52,857 bases of DNA from an uncultured Lachnotalea sp. (GTDB lineage Bacteria; Bacillota; Clostridia; Lachnospirales; Lachnospiraceae). The position numbers and the translations under genes were made by a program. This document shows, piece after piece, positions 27,684 through 35,718 of this stretch. Within the stretch, counting starts at the first letter, position 1; each line of letters opens with the position of its first letter. Under the pieces are notes generated by a model that was not told the origin of the DNA, made no database searches, and saw only the letters and a program-made list of their open reading frames with translations. The stretch covers positions 1 through 52,857 of the forward strand of contig CAOKOS010000014.1 in the NCBI GenBank assembly GCA_948470255.1. Reading direction: 5' to 3'.

Positions 27684-28241
27684 TTGGAAGACGAGAAGAT
27701 CGTAGAGCTTTTTTATGCCCGTTCGGAACAGGCCATTACAGAGCTTTCAGAAAAATACGGGACGCTTTGCAGGAAAATCGCCGGAAATATCCTGGGGAAC
27801 AGCCGGGATGCCGAAGAATGTGTGAATGATGCTTATCTGGGGGCATGGAAGGCGATACCACCGGAGAATCCAAAGCCCCTGTCCGTCTATCTTTTTAAGA
27901 TTGTGCGGAACTTATCAGTTGCCAGATATCATGCCAATACAGCGAAGAAGAGGAACAGTTTTTATGACGTGGCGTTGGAAGAACTGGAGGGCTGCATTTC
28001 ATCTCCTGTGACAGTGGAGGAAGAAATTTCAGCCCGGGAGCTGTCGCGTCTGCTGAATTTATTCCTGGAAAGGGAAGGCAGGGAAAACAGAATCATGTTT
28101 GTGCGCCGTTACTGGTATTCGGATTCTGTTTTGGAGATTGCCGGGAGGTTTGGAATCAGCGAGAATAATGCCTCGGTGCGGCTGTCCAGGATTCGGAACA
28201 GACTGAGAAAATTTTTGCAGAAAGAAGGGTATATAATATGA
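27684..28241 (+). CDS. ECF-type RNA polymerase sigma factor (paralogue)
   Basis: A 185-residue sigma factor closely similar to the one at 25655: NSRDAEECVNDAYLGAWKAIPP in region 2 and ENRIMFVRRYWYSDSVLEIAG in region 4. The TTG at 27684 is preferred over ATG 27660, since GGGGGG at 27672-27677 is well spaced and the protein then aligns end-to-end with the paralogue (LEDEKIVELFYARSE versus VNDNKIIDLYWARSE). Its stop overlaps the following membrane protein gene by 4 nt, repeating the same module. The start shift is moderately certain; the identity is firm. Confidence 0.88.
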   Translation: MEDEKIVELFYARSEQAITELSEKYGTLCRKIAGNILGNSRDAEECVNDAYLGAWKAIPPENPKPLSVYLFKIVRNLSVARYHANTAKKRNSFYDVALEELEGCISSPVTVEEEISARELSRLLNLFLEREGRENRIMFVRRYWYSDSVLEIAGRFGISENNASVRLSRIRNRLRKFLQKEGYII

Positions 28242-29266
28242 AAAGAGAGGATATTTCCAAAGTAGTAAGCGGAATCAATGCCCATTATATTGAAGAAGCG
28301 GGAAATGGCGGCTATGTTGGAAAGAGAATCCCTCTCTTGTTTCAGAAAAAGCAAGTTCTCCTGACGGCCATGGCGGCTGCAGCTCTTCTTTTTATTGCTG
28401 TCTGGAGCAGCCGTACATTTTTTTCCACTTCTGGAATGGTGGTGTATGCGTATACCTACGGGACGGAGGAAAAGCTTACAAAGGCAGGGGCTGTGGTCCA
28501 TACAGGAACCATTGACGACGGGGGAGAGCAGACAGGGAATCCTCTGATGTTTTATCTTTCGGGAAAGGACATTGAAAGTGTGCGTTTTTCCTGTAAAAAC
28601 CAAAAACTTTCCTTTATAGACTGGACGGAGAAGAGAGAGGAATACGGCTTGGCCGGAAACTTTACAGTCCCTTATGGCGAGGATGAGGGGGAATATGGTT
28701 ATCTGACTGTGGATTGGGTGCCGGAGGGAACGATAAAGAAGCTCCGTGAAGGCAGTACTATCGCAGAACTTCCAGAGGAACTCAAGGAAGATCTGATTGT
28801 GATGGAAATTACATTTGCAGATGGGAAAAAGGCCGTGAAAGCCATCCGTGTATCGCTTCTGGAGGACGGCGCCTTCTTTGCTGTTTTTGACGATTATGAG
28901 ATCAGTCCTTCCGATAGTTTTGTAAACCGCGCTGATGCCATGACTTTGCGAGAACGTTCCCAGGCTGAACTTTCCCAGATGGAAACAGAACCAGAAAAGG
29001 CTTTAGAAACGCCGGGAAATGGCACGGAGAAAGATCCTGCATTTGAGCCGGAAAAACAGGTGGATTTTATAGCGTATGAGGCAGCGGAAGAATATTATGC
29101 AGAAACGGTGTTTAAGGTTATTTCCATGGAAGCTGTAAGCGCTACAGAAGAGGAAATTGTTTTTTCGGTTTGTGTCAGTAAAGATGGTGTGATACAGGAG
29201 CCAAACCGCAGCATTATTTTGCAAAAGGAGGATGGGCTATGGGAAGTGGCCAATGAGGGGTATTGA
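28238..29266 (+). CDS. putative membrane anti-sigma factor (second module)
   Basis: A 342-residue protein with a cytoplasmic head of about 45 residues, one transmembrane helix (VLLTAMAAAALLFIAVW) and an extracytoplasmic domain of about 260 residues without recognised motifs; an acidic, Pro/Glu-rich stretch lies near residues 245-275. Apart from the head-helix-ectodomain plan it shows little similarity to the partner at 26212, so the two sigma factors probably respond to different envelope inputs. The anti-sigma role is inferred from the coupled sigma gene. Its TGA stop sits inside the -35 box of the trp operon promoter. Confidence 0.72.
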   Translation: MKREDISKVVSGINAHYIEEAGNGGYVGKRIPLLFQKKQVLLTAMAAAALLFIAVWSSRTFFSTSGMVVYAYTYGTEEKLTKAGAVVHTGTIDDGGEQTGNPLMFYLSGKDIESVRFSCKNQKLSFIDWTEKREEYGLAGNFTVPYGEDEGEYGYLTVDWVPEGTIKKLREGSTIAELPEELKEDLIVMEITFADGKKAVKAIRVSLLEDGAFFAVFDDYEISPSDSFVNRADAMTLRERSQAELSQMETEPEKALETPGNGTEKDPAFEPEKQVDFIAYEAAEEYYAETVFKVISMEAVSATEEEIVFSVCVSKDGVIQEPNRSIILQKEDGLWEVANEGY

Positions 29267-29291
29267 CAAATGGGGAGTTTGAGGGTATACT
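29263..29291 (+). promoter_or_regulatory. consensus promoter of the trpBA T-box leader
   Basis: TTGACA at 29263-29268, a 17-nt spacer and TATACT at 29286-29291. The -35 box overlaps the stop codon of the preceding gene. Transcription from here would begin just before the T-box leader. Confidence 0.8.
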
Positions 29292-29304
29292 GAAGACTAA
29301 CAAA

Positions 29305-29615
29305 AATTTGATGAAATCCAAAACCGATGACCGAGAGTAGTAGGCCGGGAAAGAAATCACAGAGAGCTGCCGGGGATGAGAGGCAGTATTTCGGAACAGG
29401 CTGAATGGACTTGGGAGGGCGGACCGAAACCACAGGAGTATTGCAGCAGCAGTATTCAGGATGGACAGGAAGTAGGCTCCGACGGGGATCCCATCCGTTA
29501 CAAACGGGGCGCATATGTCAGTGTGCGGCAGAGTGGATGCATGGCATCAATCAGGGTGGTATCGCAGAGGCGTGAATACAGGCTTTTGTCCCTACAGGGG
29601 ATGAAAGCCTTTTTG
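29305..29615 (+). promoter_or_regulatory. T-box riboswitch, tryptophan specifier
   Basis: An untranslated leader with T-box hallmarks. The AGTA turn near 29336, the AGAGAGCTGCC distal element and the T-box sequence AGGGTGGTATCGCAG at 29553-29567 precede an intrinsic terminator at 29580-29615. In the Stem I internal loop, between GGCC/GGCT and CCGA/TTGG helices, the specifier reads GAA-TGG-AC, i.e. a Trp codon. In this class, uncharged tRNA binds the specifier and the T-box bulge and blocks termination. Here it would induce trpBA when tRNA-Trp is uncharged. The bulge TGGT would wobble with a G discriminator, which is slightly unusual. Stem boundaries were traced by eye. Confidence 0.9.
29580..29615 (+). 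terminator. T-box regulatory terminator
   Basis: AGGCTTT (29580-29586) pairs with AAAGCCT (29604-29610), with CCC/GGG inner pairing and a TTTTT tail. It is the terminator arm of the tryptophan T-box. Confidence 0.85.
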
Positions 29616-29675
29616 TATGGGTAAAAGGTACGTCGGTTGACAAAAACTCAGTTGGATAAGGAAAGGGAAGAGGAT

Positions 29676-30860
29676 ATGAAAGCAGGAAGATATGGGCAGT
29701 ACGGCGGCCAGTATATTCCGGAAATCCTTATGAGTGCGGTGAGAGAGCTGGATACAGCTTATGAGCATTATAAGAATGACCTGGAATTCAATCAGGAACT
29801 GGAAGATCTTTATAACAATTATGCAGGCCGTCCCTCCATGCTCTATTACGCAGAGAAGATGACAAAAGATTTGGGCGGGGCGAAAATTTACCTGAAACGG
29901 GAAGATTTAAACCATACAGGCTCCCACAAAATCAATAATGTGCTGGGGCAGGTGCTTCTGGCAAAAAAGATGGGGAAGACCCGCGTGATTGCAGAGACGG
30001 GGGCAGGCCAGCATGGAGTGGCTACAGCTACGGCAGCAGCGCTTATGGATATGGAATGTGAAATTTATATGGGGAAAGAAGATACGGAGCGGCAGGCGCT
30101 GAATGTGTTCCGCATGGAGCTTTTGGGGGCAAAGGTACATGCGGTGACAAGCGGCACCATGACTCTGAAAGATGCAGTCAACGAGGCCATGGGGGAGTGG
30201 ACCAGAAGAGGAAGCGACACCCTTTATGTCCTTGGCTCCGTCATGGGCCCCCATCCTTTTCCCATGATTGTCCGGGATTTCCAAAAGGTGATCGGCAAGG
30301 AGATAAAGGAACAGATATTAAAGAGGGAAGGGCGGCTTCCCGATGCAGTCGTTGCCTGTGTGGGCGGCGGCAGCAATGCCATGGGGGCTTTTTATGAGTT
30401 TATCCCCCATGAGGAAGTGGGACTCATCGGCTGTGAGGCGGCGGGCCTTGGAGTAGACCATCCGAAAAACGCGGCCACTGTCGCCAATGGGACTGTGGGG
30501 ATTTTCCATGGAATGAAGTCGCTTTTCTGCCAGGATCAGTATGGGCAGATCGCACCGGTTTATTCCATTTCGGCGGGGCTGGATTATCCGGGAATCGGGC
30601 CGGAACACGCCATGCTCCATGAGACGGGGAGGGCCAAATATGTGCCGGTGACGGATGAGGAGGCAGTGAGCGCCTTTGAATACCTTTCCAGGACAGAGGG
30701 AATCATTCCGGCCATAGAAAGCGCCCATGCGGTGGCGTATGCCAGAAAACTGGCTCCTGTGATGGGAAAAGACCAGATTATGGTAATCAATATTTCCGGG
30801 CGGGGCGATAAGGATGTGGCCGCCATCGCAAGATACAGGGGGGTGGAGCTTTATGAGTAA
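29676..30860 (+). CDS. trpB: tryptophan synthase beta subunit
   Basis: A 394-residue PLP enzyme that condenses indole with serine to form tryptophan. Typical elements: [10 protein letters not shown] at the start, PLP Lys85 in [25 protein letters not shown], the phosphate-binding CVGGGSNA loop, and [13 protein letters not shown]. It belongs to the TrpB1 type that pairs with TrpA. An in-frame TTG exists at 29637, but the purine-rich GGGAAGAGG before ATG 29676 and family N-termini favour the latter. It lies directly downstream of a Trp T-box and overlaps trpA by 8 nt. Confidence 0.97.
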   Translation: MKAGRYGQYGGQYIPEILMSAVRELDTAYEHYKNDLEFNQELEDLYNNYAGRPSMLYYAEKMTKDLGGAKIYLKREDLNHTGSHKINNVLGQVLLAKKMGKTRVIAETGAGQHGVATATAAALMDMECEIYMGKEDTERQALNVFRMELLGAKVHAVTSGTMTLKDAVNEAMGEWTRRGSDTLYVLGSVMGPHPFPMIVRDFQKVIGKEIKEQILKREGRLPDAVVACVGGGSNAMGAFYEFIPHEEVGLIGCEAAGLGVDHPKNAATVANGTVGIFHGMKSLFCQDQYGQIAPVYSISAGLDYPGIGPEHAMLHETGRAKYVPVTDEEAVSAFEYLSRTEGIIPAIESAHAVAYARKLAPVMGKDQIMVINISGRGDKDVAAIARYRGVELYE

Positions 30861-31626
30861 GATTAAAAATGCCTTTAAGAACGGAAAAGCCCTTATTCCA
30901 TTTATCACAGGCGGGGATCCGTCCCTGGAAGTGACGGAAGAACTGATCTGCGCCATGGAAAAGGCCGGGGCCGACCTGATTGAAATCGGGATTCCTTTTT
31001 CGGATCCGGTGGCAGAGAGCGTGACAGTCCAGGAAGCAAATGAAAGGGCGTTGGCGGCAGGATGTACGGCAGACAAACTTTTTGACATGGCGGCAAAAGT
31101 ACAGGGTAAAATCCATGTGCCGCTGGTATTCATGGCTTATGCAAACCTTATTTATACTTATGGGAAGGAAAAGTTTATAAAGCGGTGCAGGGAAAGCGGT
31201 GTGGACGGCCTGGTGGTGCCGGATCTGCCCTTCGAGGAGAAGGGGGAAATTTTCCCGGAATGTGAGCAGTATGGCATAGACTTGATTTCCCTGATGGTGC
31301 CTTCTTCCTGTGAGAGGATTGCAATGATTGCCGGGGAAGCCAGAGGGTTTCTCTGCGGCATTTCCCCTATGGGGGTGGCCGAAACGGAAAAAGGAAGAAA
31401 AAGGAATGGTATAGAAGAAATGCTGAAACTGGCCAGGGAAAATTCCGGCCTTCCGTGTGTCATGGATCCTGGATCCGGCACACTGGAACAGGTGAAAGCC
31501 ATGGCTGCCCTGTGCGATGGGATTGTGGCCGGAGAAGCTATTTTGAAACTGGTGGCACAACACGGGAAAGACAGCGCTGTCCCTGTGGCCGAATATATAC
31601 GGGCCATGAAAGAAGCGATTGCATAA
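30853..31626 (+). CDS. trpA: tryptophan synthase alpha subunit (atypical active site)
   Basis: A 257-residue TIM-barrel protein that normally cleaves indole-3-glycerol phosphate to indole. The N-terminal FITGGDPS and [11 protein letters not shown] keep the catalytic glutamate (Glu44, Salmonella Glu49). The following canonical ADGP loop is AESV, so catalytic Asp60 is replaced by Glu55. The usual GFGIS phosphate-loop region reads DPGSGT, losing the phenylalanine equivalent to Phe212. Activity may be changed. The ATG lies 8 nt before the trpB stop, with GGGGTGGAG upstream; an earlier in-frame start at 30814 lies within trpB. No trpEGDCF genes are nearby. The last codons form one arm of a 15-bp inverted repeat. 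Confidence 0.93.
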   Translation: MSKIKNAFKNGKALIPFITGGDPSLEVTEELICAMEKAGADLIEIGIPFSDPVAESVTVQEANERALAAGCTADKLFDMAAKVQGKIHVPLVFMAYANLIYTYGKEKFIKRCRESGVDGLVVPDLPFEEKGEIFPECEQYGIDLISLMVPSSCERIAMIAGEARGFLCGISPMGVAETEKGRKRNGIEEMLKLARENSGLPCVMDPGSGTLEQVKAMAALCDGIVAGEAILKLVAQHGKDSAVPVAEYIRAMKEAIA

Positions 31627-31711
31627 AGATTCCCCGCTGCTAAAGCGCCGTCTTTGTATCTGACACAAAGGCGGCGCTTAAATAATGGATGGATTTTCTT
31701 TATGCAATCGC
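31615..31711. repeat. 15-bp inverted repeat joining two convergent stop codons
   Basis: GCGATTGCATAAAGA at 31615-31629 (the end of trpA including its stop) is perfectly complementary to 31697-31711 (the end of the SprA-like gene including its stop). Both proteins therefore end in Ala-Ile-Ala. The arms enclose the hairpin at 31643-31679 and could fold as an outer stem. Confidence 0.85.
31643..31679. terminator. hairpin between trpA and SprA-like gene
   Basis: AAGCGCCGTCTTTGT pairs with ACAAAGGCGGCGCTT across loop ATCTGAC, with one G-T pair. There is no strong T-run on either side, so termination is likely but not certain. Confidence 0.55.
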
Positions 31712-32386
31712 CAAGAAGGGCTGACGTTTAGCCTGCTGGGGTTCAGAAGATTCTGTCTTGGCGGCTGTGGTGGTGCGGGTGGTGCCGCCGGAAACATAAG
31801 GCTTTCCACACTCAGGGCAGATGGAAGTATGCAGGGATACACTTTGGCTGACTACCTGACGGTCTTCCCTGTCTGCCTTAGCCTGTTCACGGAATACATG
31901 TTCCATTTCATGGCCGCGTACAGTTGCGGCGGCCTGTTCCGGGGCGATGTGGGCGGCTGTCTTAAAGGACACTCCCATGTCGTTGGAACCATCTTTATAT
32001 TTGCGTTCCTCACATGTCTTGCATTTTCCTTCTTCTGAAACCTCCTGAGGGCTTTTTACGTCTGAGACAGCTCCTTTTTGGTTAAAAAGCTCAGGGGCGC
32101 TGGGGTCTTCGTATTGGATACGCATACGTACCTCCAGCTCCACGGGATCAGTCCCTTGGCGAAACAGGATTCCCGAACGGGATGCTTCTTCCGTATCCGG
32201 GGAAGAAGGGACTGGCTGGGCCACGGCAGGCGCCGCCGCTGCAGCTTTTACCGGGCTGGCGCCTACTGCCTGAGAAGGGGCTGTGGCTGTGGCCTTTCCC
32301 GCCTGTGTATAGGGCCTGTTTCCATAAACAGAACCATAACGGGACATATAATAGTAAGAACTTAATCCTGAGATACCATTCATCAT
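31700..32386 (-). CDS. SprA-related putative zinc metalloprotease
   Basis: A 228-residue protein of the SprA-related family. The N-terminal ~65 residues are low-complexity (Ala/Pro-rich). The core has GSNDMGVSF, then a zinc-protease-like HEMEH motif at residues 159-163, the VVSQSVSLHTSICPECGKPYVSGG signature region, and paired cysteines Cys122/Cys125 and Cys190/Cys193 that may hold a second zinc. No signal peptide is evident. It is a plausible metalloprotease by motif; no substrate is known. It converges on trpA, and the two genes share complementary 3' ends. Confidence 0.82.
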   Translation of the reverse strand: MMNGISGLSSYYYMSRYGSVYGNRPYTQAGKATATAPSQAVGASPVKAAAAAPAVAQPVPSSPDTEEASRSGILFRQGTDPVELEVRMRIQYEDPSAPELFNQKGAVSDVKSPQEVSEEGKCKTCEERKYKDGSNDMGVSFKTAAHIAPEQAAATVRGHEMEHVFREQAKADREDRQVVSQSVSLHTSICPECGKPYVSGGTTRTTTAAKTESSEPQQAKRQPFLAIA

Positions 32387-32713
32387 AAGAATTACCTCTT
32401 TTCTGTTATAAATGCGGGAACCGGGGAATTATACTGCCTGGTAAGAATCGCATATGCTCTGTCATGCCTCCCCAATCTATTTATATTCTAGCAAGTATTG
32501 GAAAAAAACTCAAGTCATATTCATGTTATGCTGTCAACCGGTAAGAGTATATGAGTATGTGTCTCTGCCAACCGGGGCGCCCCTACAAAAGGATTCATAT
32601 CGGCGTGAAAAAAGGGCTGATCTGCCGGGTAGTAAAACAGGAAGAGCCCCTTTATAATGAATACAATGGATTCTTGGGAAAGAATTTATAAAATGTATAA
32701 GGAGGGTTTTACT
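32387..32713. other. gene-free interval with short repeats and a hairpin
   Basis: No credible coding region. It contains two direct repeats, CTGTCAACCGG at 32531 and CTGCCAACCGG at 32565 (34 nt apart), and a purine/pyrimidine hairpin AAAGGGCT ... AGCCCCTTT about 32609-32653. These may belong to the leader of the small downstream gene or the promoter of the divergent SprA-like gene. I could not match it to a known riboswitch class. Confidence 0.5.
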
Positions 32714-32929
32714 ATGGCATTATCACTGGATTCTAAGATTAAGGAAATCATGAGGTCAGAAGAAGGAAGGGCAGTTATGGAAAAATGGGCGCCCGGTTCC
32801 ACATCCAATCCCAGCATGAAACTGGTAGGGGCGCTTACTTACCGCAAATTGTTGAGCTACCCTGAGTCTGCTGAAGTGGCTGTACACGCCGATGAGATCG
32901 ATGCGGATTTGAAAGCCTGCTCCAGATAA
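32714..32929 (+). CDS. small helical protein, unknown function
   Basis: A 71-residue protein predicted to be mainly helical: LSLDSKIKEIMRSEEGR, then AVMEKWAPG, then a PSMKLVGALTYRKLLSYP segment. This pattern resembles a short domain found at the C-termini of some clostridial hydrolases, here stand-alone; that resemblance is from memory and weak. The ATG at 32714 follows AAGGAGGG with good spacing; an upstream ATG at 32657 lacks one. It ends before a hairpin terminator and is convergent with the PucR-type gene. No function can be assigned. Confidence 0.7.
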   Translation: MALSLDSKIKEIMRSEEGRAVMEKWAPGSTSNPSMKLVGALTYRKLLSYPESAEVAVHADEIDADLKACSR

Positions 32930-32954
32930 AAATTTGAGTTTGTATTTTATTTAA

Positions 32955-33012
32955 AAAGCGCCTGGTCGTTTCTGCATAGACGTGTCTGTGTGCAGAAGCA
33001 GCCAGGCGTTTT
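32955..33012. terminator. bidirectional terminator hairpin
   Basis: AAAAGCGCCTGG...TTTCTGCA pairs with TGCAGAAGCAGCCAGGCGTTTT with one bulged G and a few mismatches. It separates the small gene from the convergent PucR-type regulator. Confidence 0.75.
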
Positions 33013-33045
33013 GGGTTTCTGACTATAAATGCGAAACTCAAAGTT

Positions 33046-34581
33046 TTACTGTTGATGGACTTTTGACTCGATATGCAGCGCTTTCAAGATGATCTGTAGC
33101 TGGAGCCGTCTATCAGGATCCTCCAGGTTGAGGGGAAGCTCCTGTTGAATTCGGGCCATCCGCTCAATGAGGGTACTCCGGTGGATGAACAGGCGCCTGG
33201 CAGCTTTAGTGTAGGACATGTTTTCATCTAGAAATACAGAAAGGGTTTCCAGGTAGGAAACTTCCGATTCACGGTCGTGGTTCAAAAGATTCCGAAAACC
33301 TGTGGGGAAATAAGCTTCAACGGGGAAACCTCCGAAAGAATTGACCACCATTTCTGAAAGGGCATAGTCAGAAAACACATATATATTCTGCCCGGGCGCG
33401 TAGAGCTGGCCGTTTTCGATGGCAGCTTCTGCCTGAAAATAATAAATACGCAGCATATACAAATCAGGAAAGTCATTGCTGACCCCGGCGCACAACTGCA
33501 TTTCCTCCATCAAGGAGGAAAGCTTTTTTTCAGTTTCCCGGGAAAGAGGGGAATCCCTGTTTAAATGGCTGGCCGGGATAAGGCCCAGGATGGAGGTATT
33601 TTGTTCAAAAAAAGTACTGTCTGAAAACAGGGATTCCATGACGGAACAAATATAAGTGACCGGAAGGGTGGAAAACTGCTTCAGGCAATGGATGGAAATA
33701 CACAGATAACTTTGGTGATAACGGAAAGACTTTAATAATAGCTTTTGATTTGGGCCGAGAGGCATTTCATCCATGAGGTTTTGAAGGATTTTTTTCAGGG
33801 AACCACGTTCATTGGTCAAAAGGCTTGGAGAAAGCTCCGCTGCTTTTTCGATCATTCCGGCCAGTTGTTCCGCCAGCTTTTCTTCGCCACAGACAAAGGG
33901 GCGCCCTGCTTCTTCGATATAAAGGCAGCCAGCGTATTCATCGCTGGAATCAAACAGATTCACGCAGAGCACAGTTCCTTCGTCCAGTTCCATACGGAAA
34001 GAGCCATGGGTATCCATGCTTGGTTCTTCTTGTTTTAAAAAAGTCAGAAAGGCTTCCGGATCCAGCTTTGTGTAAGGATGGTTCCAGCGGTCGTTTTTCC
34101 AGCGCTTTTGTTCTGTGAGGACGGAGGCGACGTACTGGAATGAGGAGTTTAACACAAGGATGGGACGTTCAAACACAGGATAGGAACACTGCAGGATGTC
34201 CTGGATGGTGGGGGATTTTAAAAACAGCGCCAAAAGCCTGCTTTCCCAGACATAAAAGGAATTATAAATTTCCTGGAGGCTTTTATAGACTTCAAAAAAA
34301 TCCACCTTTTTTTTCATCAGAATGACTGTGGCGTGCTCTTTATAATAGGAAAGACGGGAATTTTCTCCAATACAGATAAGAACCACGTTTTTTTCAATGA
34401 AGGGCCTCTGGGGCAGGTGTTCTACTGTGGCGAGATACACATGGTTAGAATGAAAACGCAGGGTGTTGTCGATGTAAAGCTCCGGCGGCAGAAGGTTCAG
34501 TTTTTTACCAGCCTCCCCATACATTGTGACGGCGTATATTCGCTTTAGACGTTCAAAGAGAATGTATGAATTCAGTTCCAT
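33046..34581 (-). CDS. PucR family transcriptional regulator
   Basis: A 511-residue regulator. The N-terminal part resembles a PucR-like sensor region, the middle holds a GGDEF-like degenerate fold typical of the family, and the C-terminus carries the PucR helix-turn-helix (LSVFLDENMSYTKAARRLFIHRSTLIERMARIQ). Such proteins usually regulate adjacent catabolic genes in response to a small-molecule inducer. ATG 34581 is preferred for GGGGGAAGG upstream and a promoter ending 23 nt before it; a longer reading begins with poly-Phe from a T-rich promoter region. It is divergent from the SDR-unknown-GcvT-like genes and probably controls them (inference). Confidence 0.9.
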   Translation of the reverse strand: MELNSYILFERLKRIYAVTMYGEAGKKLNLLPPELYIDNTLRFHSNHVYLATVEHLPQRPFIEKNVVLICIGENSRLSYYKEHATVILMKKKVDFFEVYKSLQEIYNSFYVWESRLLALFLKSPTIQDILQCSYPVFERPILVLNSSFQYVASVLTEQKRWKNDRWNHPYTKLDPEAFLTFLKQEEPSMDTHGSFRMELDEGTVLCVNLFDSSDEYAGCLYIEEAGRPFVCGEEKLAEQLAGMIEKAAELSPSLLTNERGSLKKILQNLMDEMPLGPNQKLLLKSFRYHQSYLCISIHCLKQFSTLPVTYICSVMESLFSDSTFFEQNTSILGLIPASHLNRDSPLSRETEKKLSSLMEEMQLCAGVSNDFPDLYMLRIYYFQAEAAIENGQLYAPGQNIYVFSDYALSEMVVNSFGGFPVEAYFPTGFRNLLNHDRESEVSYLETLSVFLDENMSYTKAARRLFIHRSTLIERMARIQQELPLNLEDPDRRLQLQIILKALHIESKVHQQ

Positions 34582-34603
34582 ATTCCTTCCCCCTTTTAAA
34601 TTT

Positions 34604-34632
34604 ATTGTAAAGAAAAAGAAGAAAAAAGTCAA
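34604..34632 (-). promoter_or_regulatory. consensus promoter of the PucR-type gene
   Basis: On the minus strand TTGACT, a 17-nt T-rich spacer and TACAAT (plus-strand 34627-34632 and 34604-34609). Transcription would start about 16 nt before the PucR start codon. Confidence 0.8.
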
Positions 34633-34779
34633 ATTCTCCCCGCATTTTTGATGGGCGGAAGATGATAAAAACCTATAAACAGCAGGATTTCAAAATCAGG
34701 GATGCCCCTTCATAATTAAGGCAAGGTATTCGGTCCCAAGAGTACAGAAAAATAATAAAACTAAAACAGGAGGGGTATT

Positions 34780-35700
34780 ATGGGTTTTGATGCAAATGCG
34801 GCAAACATTGCAATGCTGAAGGGTTATGTAAACGCTGCAAGGCCAATGGAGGAAATGTTTTCCGTAAAGGGAAAAGTGGCTGTGGTGACAGGGGCTACTT
34901 CCGGACTTGGATTTAATATTGCGCTGAGGCTTTTGCAGGGTGGAGCCAATGTGGTGATTGCCGGAAGCTCCCAGACAAAAGGGGACTATGCGCTGCCGAT
35001 TTTGGAAGAAACAGGATTCGGCCCCGACAGGGTAGCTTTTTGCCGGACCAATGTGACAGAGGAAGCGGACATGGAAAACCTGGTAAAAACAGCAGATGAG
35101 AAATTTGGTTCCATTGACATCTTTGTAAACAGTGCGGCCATCTGGAGCTATGCGCATATTTACGATCTTCCGGCGGAGGAATTCAGGAAGGTGCTGGATG
35201 TCAATGTGAGCGGCGCGTTTTTAGGGATTAAACATATCAGCAAATATATGATTGAACATAAAGTGGAGGGGAAAATCACATTGATTTCTTCCAATGCGGC
35301 GTGGCTGCCTTACCCGGTATTCGGCGGGTATCCACATTACGCTTCCTCCAAAGGCGGCGTCAATTCCCTGGCCATCGAGGCGGCAAAGGAATTGAAACGG
35401 TTTGGAATCATGGTGAACGTGGTGGCCCCCGGAGGCATGGTGACGGCAGGGGCCTCCACAAACATGTGTGCCAAAGGGCTTTCGGAGGAGAAGCAGGATG
35501 AATTTTATGAGGAACTGATGGTATGGCAGAGCGACGCCCAGCAGCCGGTGGATATGGTGGCCATCGTGGCTTATGCCATGAGCACCCCCATGTCCGACGG
35601 CATTACAGGAGAGATCGTAACGGCTGACTGGGGGATGTCCCACAACATTGTGAAGTTCCAGCCTGCCATCGACCAGTACCCGGAAGAACTTGATGACTGA
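34780..35700 (+). CDS. SDR family NAD(P)-dependent oxidoreductase
   Basis: A 306-residue classical short-chain dehydrogenase/reductase. It shows the cofactor motif TGATSGLG at residues 37-44, a NSAAIW segment, catalytic serine in ITLISSNAAW, and Tyr187-x-x-x-Lys191 in YPHYASSKGG. It has an extra ~28 residues before the Rossmann fold (start MGFDANAANIAMLKGYVNAA) that is longer than usual and may fold with the core. AGGAGGGG precedes the ATG. It is the first gene of a three-gene set, divergent from the PucR-type regulator; the substrate is likely a small alcohol or ketone but unknown. Confidence 0.92.
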   Translation: MGFDANAANIAMLKGYVNAARPMEEMFSVKGKVAVVTGATSGLGFNIALRLLQGGANVVIAGSSQTKGDYALPILEETGFGPDRVAFCRTNVTEEADMENLVKTADEKFGSIDIFVNSAAIWSYAHIYDLPAEEFRKVLDVNVSGAFLGIKHISKYMIEHKVEGKITLISSNAAWLPYPVFGGYPHYASSKGGVNSLAIEAAKELKRFGIMVNVVAPGGMVTAGASTNMCAKGLSEEKQDEFYEELMVWQSDAQQPVDMVAIVAYAMSTPMSDGITGEIVTADWGMSHNIVKFQPAIDQYPEELDD

Positions 35701-35718
35701 AAGGGATGAGGTGAAACT

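Noticed and set aside
32531-32653. Possible riboswitch in the SprA/small-gene interval
   Set aside because: The repeats and hairpin do not match any riboswitch consensus I know, so only a gene-free region with structure is reported.
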